This document shows positions 57,609 through 64,000 of a stretch of DNA of 64,000 nucleotides, piece by piece. Within the stretch, counting starts at the first letter, position 1. Each line of letters starts with the position of its first letter. The stretch is from Scleromitrula shiraiana (taxonomy: Eukaryota > Ascomycota > Leotiomycetes > Helotiales > Sclerotiniaceae). The stretch lies in assembly GCA_028455995.1 (NCBI GenBank), contig JABELC010000015.1, forward strand, positions 434,001 through 498,000, written 5' to 3'. The translations under genes and the position numbers were made by a program. The notes under the pieces were generated by a model, which was given only the letters and a program-made list of their open reading frames with translations, ran no database searches and had not been told where the DNA came from.

Positions 57609-59038
57609 AATTTTGTTGAGTATTGATTGTGTTTGATATTTGGTCGAGTACTTTTTTCAATGAAGCAAATGCTAAGAATCGATGGTATTGTTGCACCGAG
57701 ACTCGCTCAGAACGGGGATACGTTGTAGAAGTAAGTCATTTGAAAGTTCACGGGGTAAAAAAATGAAGAAATTGTAGGTCGGAGAATTGATATCGATGAG
57801 ACGTGACAAACGAACGAGAGTAATTCGAAGTACAAAATTGCCACTGCTAAGAAAGCCTCGAACAAATCGAATCGAAATCAAGTAGGCTTAGAAACAAGGG
57901 GTGGGGCTGGGACACAACCAAATAGTTATAAGAATGATGGAGGATTGGCCCCCATCTCACCCCATCTCTTTGAACTTGAGCTGGAAGCCTTGAACGATTT
58001 TGATGAGTATGAGGGCGTGCGGCGATGTAGTGCTGCGGCCCACCATATCTCAATTCCAAGAGTCATTGTCCACCACTAGATTGATAAGAAAATCCAAAAC
58101 CGGCGAAGAATTATCCCAGAGATTATCCTCTCGAATCATGATCGCATAATTTAACCGCCCAGATCATAGTCTGGGGGCGGTCGCTTATCTGGTCATCACT
58201 ACATCAACCAAACATAATAGCCAACGTATACAGTAATGAGAGAGCGATCGGAAGTAAGCCGAATATAGGAAAATAATTGTAAGGTAGAAAACTGCTTCAA
58301 TTGAAAGGAAAAGAATCAAGCGGATATCGTGCATGAGCGAAAGATAGAAAGATACGATACCCTGCGATATCTTCAAAACGTGCGTTTCGAAGTAGAAACT
58401 ACTTGGTACAAAATCAATTCGAGTACACGTGAAAAGATAATAATCAGTTGATATCTATGTACGACAGTTTCAAAGTCGAGTAATCTGATGAAACTGTTCA
58501 AGTGATCCTATATCTGTATCAAGACATCTGTCTCGTTTTATTTCTCAGTAGGATTTCAAGGAGGGACACCAGATACATAAAAATAGTTACATAGGGGGCC
58601 CAAGGAGGGATAAGATCAACCGATGTTCCGATTCCCATCTATATGTCGTAATCGCAAATAATATTGTAGGCGCGATATGATTTTCATATGGATGACCTTT
58701 CTTTCGTTCACTTACAATATGAATAAACTATTCAAATTACAAATTGATTCTTCAAGGGTTGATTTCGTTTGAAGATTTAGGGACAAATAAACGAAACGAA
58801 GGAATTGCATCAATAAAGGTACATATCATATGATGTATAAGTAGTGGTAGAGAAATGATAAGAAATAGGAAATGTGGTAATCAATAGTTGGTGTTTCTAG
58901 AAAGTATAGAGCTAGATAGATCGAGGTCGCAGTAGGTAGACCGTTCCAAATGGCTGTTAGGTCTCTAAATCTCGTGGGTGCATCGCGTAAAGCGGCTTTC
59001 CATACGAAATTTTGAGCAACTTGTAATTAACACTGTTT
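57609..59038. promoter_or_regulatory. Long upstream region of the coiled-coil gene
   Basis: About 1.4 kb without supported genes. AT-rich, with several ATCGA/TCGAAT-rich patches. The right end borders the broken F-box/2EXR-like gene. Confidence 0.4.
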
Positions 59039-60040
59039 TTAAGAGACTTGGCAAATCCCATATGATAGATACCTACCGAGAGATATGCCTCTCTTCTGTT
59101 CAGTCTGCTCTTCAGTCTGCTCTTCAGTGTGGTCTTCCATATTCTCCTCAGACCTGTTTTTATCCTGTTCCATCTGATACTGTTCTATCTCCTCAATGAT
59201 CCGTGTCATCTTCTCAAAAGAATCTTTGAAAGGCTCCGATAGCTTTTCCTGGCCTTTCCAGCAAAGAACACCGTCTGCCCAAAACTCTCCGCCAAAAGCC
59301 TTATGTAAATTTTCGGCGACACCGCCTATATCCTTCCAATTGTCATCATAATACTCGCGTCCAACGTGCGGCCAGTGAACTTTCATTTCAAGTCTTCTAT
59401 TGACTCTACGTCCTATATAAGTATGAACCCGACCGAGCATTCCCAAGAACTCTTGGAAATTTTGCCACATTTCTTCATTTTTTCTCCTCCAGGGTTCTTG
59501 GACCATAATTTTTCCTGAGAAGTCTGGTTAGACATTTGGCACCACAAGTTGTGTCCTACGAGAGTAATCCAAAAACCACAGTGATTTGCTCAAGGTATTC
59601 CAATTTGCTTAGCGACCGCAAAGCTGTTTCCCATTCTTCACATCTCCAGTCTCCTTTTGGAGTATGAAAGGGATCGTCCCATCCGGTCCAGGAGTCAGCT
59701 GGATACATTACAAGCTCCACAGATGATATGTATTTGGCAAAAGATCGAGTAGTGGTGAGGAAAGTTGGCTTATTAACCACCCACCATCATTCTATTGAAA
59801 AGTATGGATTTTCCAGGGAATGTCTTTGGCCTCCTCATAAATCTGCTTATAAGTGCGAAGACTTCGAAAGTCTGGGGGAGGAAGAAAATTGCAGCCAGTT
59901 AGTGTTTGCTCAACCCAATAATGCATTTCACTTAGACATTTTACCGGTGCTCCAATAAAATAGCTACTTGAACGATTGTTTATCAGGACATATTCGAGGA
60001 TTTTCTGTCGAAGCTCAATTGGAATAGCGAGAAAATGCAT
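59039..60040 (-). pseudogene. Broken F-box/2EXR-like gene
   Basis: Three open segments on the minus strand look like one gene of the fungal 2EXR/F-box-like class: 60040-59795 (FLAIPIELRQKILEYVLI, then TYKQIYEEAKDIPW), 59786-59556 (TTRSFAKYISSVELVMYP, then LRSLSKLEYLEQITVVFG) and 59506-59039 (VHTYIGRRVNRRLEMKVHWP). Between the first two, a TAG and a frame change lie within about 10 bp at 59790-59800, and a TGA precedes segment 2 in its own frame. No intron with GT-AG borders closes this gap. Segments 2 and 3 could be joined by an intron (GTAGGA donor) but not in a consistent phase. The third segment ends in Glu/Thr-Gln repeats (EEQTEEQTEQ). A sequencing error would also explain it. Confidence 0.5.
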
Positions 60041-60488
60041 GAATGTGAGTTCGAAAATACTAGATTATGGAGAGCTTGAGTAATTCCAGTATGATATTGT
60101 CTGCAAATAATGTAACGATGTAATGGAAATATATTCGAGGTGTACTGAGGCTCACCCTCATCCCTAGAAGTGGATTTTAAATAAAATACGCTACTTCTGT
60201 AGTTCTAGACTTTTAGCGAACACCAATAATCGTCATCCCGAGGTCGTCCTTCTCCCCGGGCATCTATAGACCGCCTGGAATAGTGGACTTCTACGGCCTA
60301 CAACTTTTTTCTTAATTCAACAGTTACACATTGCAGCCTCATAAATTCTAAGATAAATGAATGAGCTAAGGTGGAAATGACAATTTCCGTCATTACTTCT
60401 CCCAGCTTCTACTCTAACAAATTGATCTCATCATCTTCAGGAAGTCTCACTTTTTCGAATTGATTACTTTCATTAATCCTCGGAAATT
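60041..60488. promoter_or_regulatory. Promoter region of the FHA/RS gene
   Basis: About 450 bp between divergent genes, AT-rich, ending in a CT-rich leader. No gene is seen. Confidence 0.4.
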
Positions 60489-61463
60489 ATGGATTCAATA
60501 GACGATTTAAAACACGAGAAGGATTATTCTTCACGACGACGTTCTAGATCACCATCAACCGATTCGGAAGAAGAAAGACGAAGGAGGAGGCGCAGAAAGG
60601 AAAGAGATGCTGAGCGTGGTTCAACGCGGTCAGATCGACGCGACGATCGTCCAAGAAGTACAAGAGATAGATACGAAGATAAGGAGAGAAAATATCGCAG
60701 AAGATCGCGTAGTCCAGTTGACTCAAATTCAGGTTCTCGCCGCCGAGATGATGATGATACAAGGTCAAAATATCGAAGAAGAGATAGATCTCGAGAGCGA
60801 AGACGAAGACGAAGTCGAAGTCCAGAAGATGATCGAAAACCCTCTAGAGATACGGAAAACATCGTAAGTCGAAGGCAGAAAGGTCCATTACCATCACAAG
60901 CTGCATCATTTCAATTGAACGAAGATCCATCATCTACCGCTCTTGTGTCTGCAGACGGTCAGCCGATTCCAGAAAAACAGAAACCAAACCTCGGTCAAAC
61001 AGGAATATTAGCAAAGGTTTCGAAAACCGTAGAACAGGCAGATGGCTCATTGATCGTGCTAAAGTATCACGAACCACCGGAAGCGCGCAAACCTCCTACC
61101 AAAGACGACTGGAAACTTTTCGTGTTCAAGGGTCCAGATATCATTGAGACAATCGACCTGAGCGCAAGAAGCTGCTGGCTTATTGGTCGGGAACTTTCGG
61201 TAGTTGATCTCGCCGCGGAACATCCGAGTCTCAGTAAACAACACGCGGTCATACAATTTCGATATTTGGAGAAGTTTAATGAGTTTGGTGATAGGTTGGG
61301 AAAAGTACGACCTTACTTACTGGATTTGGAATCTGCGAATGGTACAACGATAAATAAGAAGAGGATCGAACATAGTCAATATGTGGAGTTGAAGGACAAA
61401 GATTTGATACAGTTTGGACACAGCACACGAGAATACGTTTTGATGTTACCACCGAAGACTTAA
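60489..61463 (+). CDS. FHA-domain RS-rich protein (SNIP1/Pml1-like)
   Basis: A 324-aa single-exon frame. The N-terminal 130 residues are Arg/Ser/Asp/Glu-rich (RRRSRSPSTDSEEERRRR and several SRSP-type repeats), typical of splicing proteins. The conserved linker LGQTGILAKVSKTV leads into a C-terminal FHA domain (about 200-320): SCWLIGRELSVVDLAAEHPS with the phospho-recognition Arg/Ser, then KQHAVIQFR, LESANGTTINKKRIE and DLIQFGHSTREYVLM. This is the layout of human SNIP1, Arabidopsis DDL and yeast Pml1 (RES complex), nuclear proteins in pre-mRNA splicing/retention and, in animals and plants, small-RNA biogenesis. Confidence 0.93.
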   Translation: MDSIDDLKHEKDYSSRRRSRSPSTDSEEERRRRRRRKERDAERGSTRSDRRDDRPRSTRDRYEDKERKYRRRSRSPVDSNSGSRRRDDDDTRSKYRRRDRSRERRRRRSRSPEDDRKPSRDTENIVSRRQKGPLPSQAASFQLNEDPSSTALVSADGQPIPEKQKPNLGQTGILAKVSKTVEQADGSLIVLKYHEPPEARKPPTKDDWKLFVFKGPDIIETIDLSARSCWLIGRELSVVDLAAEHPSLSKQHAVIQFRYLEKFNEFGDRLGKVRPYLLDLESANGTTINKKRIEHSQYVELKDKDLIQFGHSTREYVLMLPPKT

Positions 61464-62714
61464 TTCGTTGGAGGGATTACGAAATATCATGATTATCAGT
61501 TTCTGTGCATGATGTTGAAACGATCCCCGCACTTTCACAATAACGGTGACTTGTACGAGTACGGGGAAGCAGAAGTCAGTTGTAAGCCATCACAAGATTC
61601 TTCAACATTGAGTGGAGTGGAGTGGAGTGGAGCGTGAAGAATATCGCGCAAGATATATGTGCTGAATATTCGCGTCTATGGCAACTTTAGTTCCATAGCT
61701 TCATATTTTCACCGAAAGTGACAATATTGTACCACCATTCTATATAAAAATTTGACCGAGCCGAAACCGTTGTGAGGAACTGGTTTTGACAGATATAGAA
61801 AGAAAGTTTACCAGCTTCAATCTATCTAGACTAATACCATGACTCACAAAAAAAGTACCGAATGTATATATCTACCGAACTTTGAATGATATGAAAGTAG
61901 AGCCGCATACATACACGTAGCCTCGGAAACAAGCATCCTTCATCTCGCAGGGCAAACTCGGAAGGCACACAGAGGTTATGACTCGACTCGATTGGGTCAC
62001 AAGTCACAAGTCGCATTGATTCATCTTGAAGGAGCTTGAGGAGAACTTTATCCTGTGCTACGCCTTGCTAATGACGCAAGCAAGCAAGCAAGCAAGCACA
62101 CCTCGAAAATTGATCTTGATATGCCGATCGTTCGGTCGGTCAAATCTGGATATCTCACACTTGAACCATGTTCTCCGTATTCCCACCGAGTGTTCATGTA
62201 ATATGTGTGTGTGTGGGTGTACTGGTAACCTAATCGTTTGAGGCTCCAATATGAAACTTTTAATCGTGGCTATATTCATCCATCTTATACTTTCTCGTCA
62301 ATGTTCCTTCTCTCACCTATCTTTTGTTACACCAACCCGATGACACCTAATTGTTAACGGTGCTGTACTGTACTATACTATACTTCACTTTAATGTACTG
62401 TACTGTATATTTCACTGCGTTGTGCAACACTCTACTGCATTGCTCACTCAGCTTATCTCATTATGTATGAATATACTTCTGGAATAGATCTGATCTGTAA
62501 CCAACCTTTGGCGATCGGATGGATGTTCCTATCCATGTCATCTCATCTCATCTCATCTTATCTCAGCTAGACTAAGTAATAGACTGGATTATGTATGCTG
62601 TGCATTAACTTAAGTGAATCTATGATTAACTTTACATACATACATATATACATATATACATACATATATATAACTAATGTACGTCTATCCGTCTCACCGG
62701 ATATTTAAACCCGA

Positions 62715-62749
62715 CATCCATCCATCCATCCATCCATCCATCCATCCAT
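62715..62749. repeat. (TCCA)n microsatellite
   Basis: About eight tandem TCCA units. Confidence 0.9.
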
Positions 62750-63004
62750 TCACCAAAACCGAATTAGTCGATTGATTGCGCAACTTGTCCTCACTCACCC
62801 ATTCTATGATAAATAAAAAACCATAAGGCTATGCTGTCCTTGTGTTGCCATACCAATTCGGTACTTTCCATTTAGCGGTAATATTGCGGTGATTGGTAAG
62901 AGATAGATAGATAGTATCTATTTAAATTAACCTTAGAATGCGACGACGGCGGCGGCGCCTTCCGTATAACCCGTTCGTACCTATACTAGCACTAGTGGGG
63001 TAAG

Positions 63005-63055
63005 TGTAGTGTAGTGTAGTATAGTATAGTATAGTATAGTATAGTATAGTATAGT
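63005..63055. repeat. TAGTA/TAGTG pentamer array
   Basis: About ten tandem 5-bp units, starting as GTAGT with G and turning into ATAGT. Confidence 0.9.
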
Positions 63056-64000
63056 ACTGTGCTATAAAAGTATCTAGCGGTTCCGTCGAGAAAATAAGCC
63101 TTGTGTGCTTGGCTTGTGCTTGGCGTGATGGGATGGGATGGGATGGGTGGATGGTGTTGCATGTGAGATTGGAATCCTCTAGTTGTATTTTATCTGTTTA
63201 CTCGTTCTGGGTATCTATTCAATCAATACTGTATTTAGATACCTAATATAGAATAGTATAGTATAATATAATATAATAAGATTATTTAACTCTCGAATAA
63301 TATGAAATATATCTTATACTATCATGATCTAGGTCAAATAATAAAAAAGACATTATTAATAATGCTAGTTCAAGTTCTAAGCCTTCCTCACATCAATGTC
63401 ACGGATCATGAATCGACTGGATTAGACATTCTTAGGGCTGTGGCTATGTATGGATGATTACTGAAGCTTGCTTGACTTGACTTGCATTAGACCCCCCCTT
63501 GAATTGTTCAGCCGCCCGCCCTAGGTGCTAAGTGCATGGGACTAGAGCGTTAACCTTGTTTACACCCCTCATTCTCCCCATTTGTGTACGGGGTAGTTAG
63601 TTACGTTGGTATGTATGGATGGAAAAATATACTCGGTTGGAAGTGAACTGAATTGAACTCAAGTGAACTAAACTGAACCGAACTGAACTGAACTGGTGCA
63701 CCAGTGTATAGTTCTAATTGTTTTTATACTTTATATGTCACTTACTTACTAGATATACGCACACACACGCACACACCTTCACACGCCCTTAAAGTCAATA
63801 AATATACACCGGACTGGTATATGTGAAAGAGTCAGAAAGTATATTTTCAAGCACCACACCAGACGGTTATAAAGTATAAAACATTACCTCGTAACATAAT
63901 ATAAATATAATATAACAGAACATAACATAGAAATGTCTCTCCTCACCCTGTGGCGCCCATCCACCCTCTAATTCTCCGTGTGACTAACCCTATTTTGGCG

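Larger units (their letters stand above)
61464..64000. other. Gene-free, repeat-rich right end
   Basis: About 2.5 kb without a supported gene. It contains GGAGT at 61610-61633, AAGC/GCAA near 62080-62098, ATACATA near 62635-62670, TCCA at 62715-62749, TAGTA at 63005-63055, TATAATATAATA near 63258-63280 and CTGAACTGAA near 63645-63695. Confidence 0.55.

Noticed and set aside
1..64000. tRNA or rRNA genes and transposon ORFs
   Set aside because: No T-loop/acceptor-stem pattern, rRNA core, transposase or reverse-transcriptase motif was noticed by eye; a tRNAscan/RepeatMasker run would be decisive.

Overview
The window is nuclear DNA of a filamentous ascomycete. The evidence is introns of about 46-130 bp with GTNNGN...YAG borders, intergenic spacers of 0.5-3.5 kb full of microsatellites, and gene content: QDE-2-type Argonaute, PTH11-type receptor, LysM/subgroup-C chitinase remnants. 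The style and content suit a Leotiomycete, possibly Sclerotiniaceae; this is inference, since no search was run. No rRNA, tRNA, CRISPR array, transposase or reverse transcriptase was recognised.

Left part (1-22 kb) is housekeeping: the histone chaperone ASF1 (-, cut by the window edge), mRNA 3'-end factor RNA14 (+), an Argonaute with an intact D-D-H slicer triad (+, 13 exons in my model), a 3.4 kb simple-repeat spacer, a GGA-type clathrin adaptor (-), the 18S rRNA modification enzyme TSR3 (+) and the pumilio ribosome factor NOP9 (-).

From 22.8 to 27 kb lies a gene graveyard: a subgroup-C (killer-toxin-like) GH18 chitinase remnant on the minus strand, a LysM protein remnant head to head with it on the plus strand, and a third damaged gene. 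Several stops sit where Trp would be expected, as C:G-to-T:A mutation (RIP-like) would produce.

The middle (27-47 kb) carries a group II PLP decarboxylase, a small secreted peptide, an AMMECR1 protein, an atypical Ras-like GTPase without a CaaX box, a D-2-hydroxyacid dehydrogenase, mitochondrial IF-2 with a repeat-expanded N-terminal region, a two-TM protein of unknown function and a short basic ORF.

At 47.3-55.1 kb is a compact accessory locus resembling a small secondary-metabolite cluster: a SAM methyltransferase, a membrane-anchored tyrosinase and a stand-alone NRPS-like adenylation enzyme, all on the minus strand, with a divergent PTH11/SAT4-type seven-TM protein. The right end holds an unknown coiled-coil protein, a broken F-box/2EXR-like gene, an FHA/RS-domain splicing protein and a 2.5 kb repeat-rich, gene-free tail.

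Exon borders were set by hand from splice consensus, reading frame and family motifs, so small border errors are possible. Best candidates for new biology are the adenylation/tyrosinase/methyltransferase locus, the dead chitinase-LysM pair and a 68-bp near-perfect hairpin inside a GGA intron.
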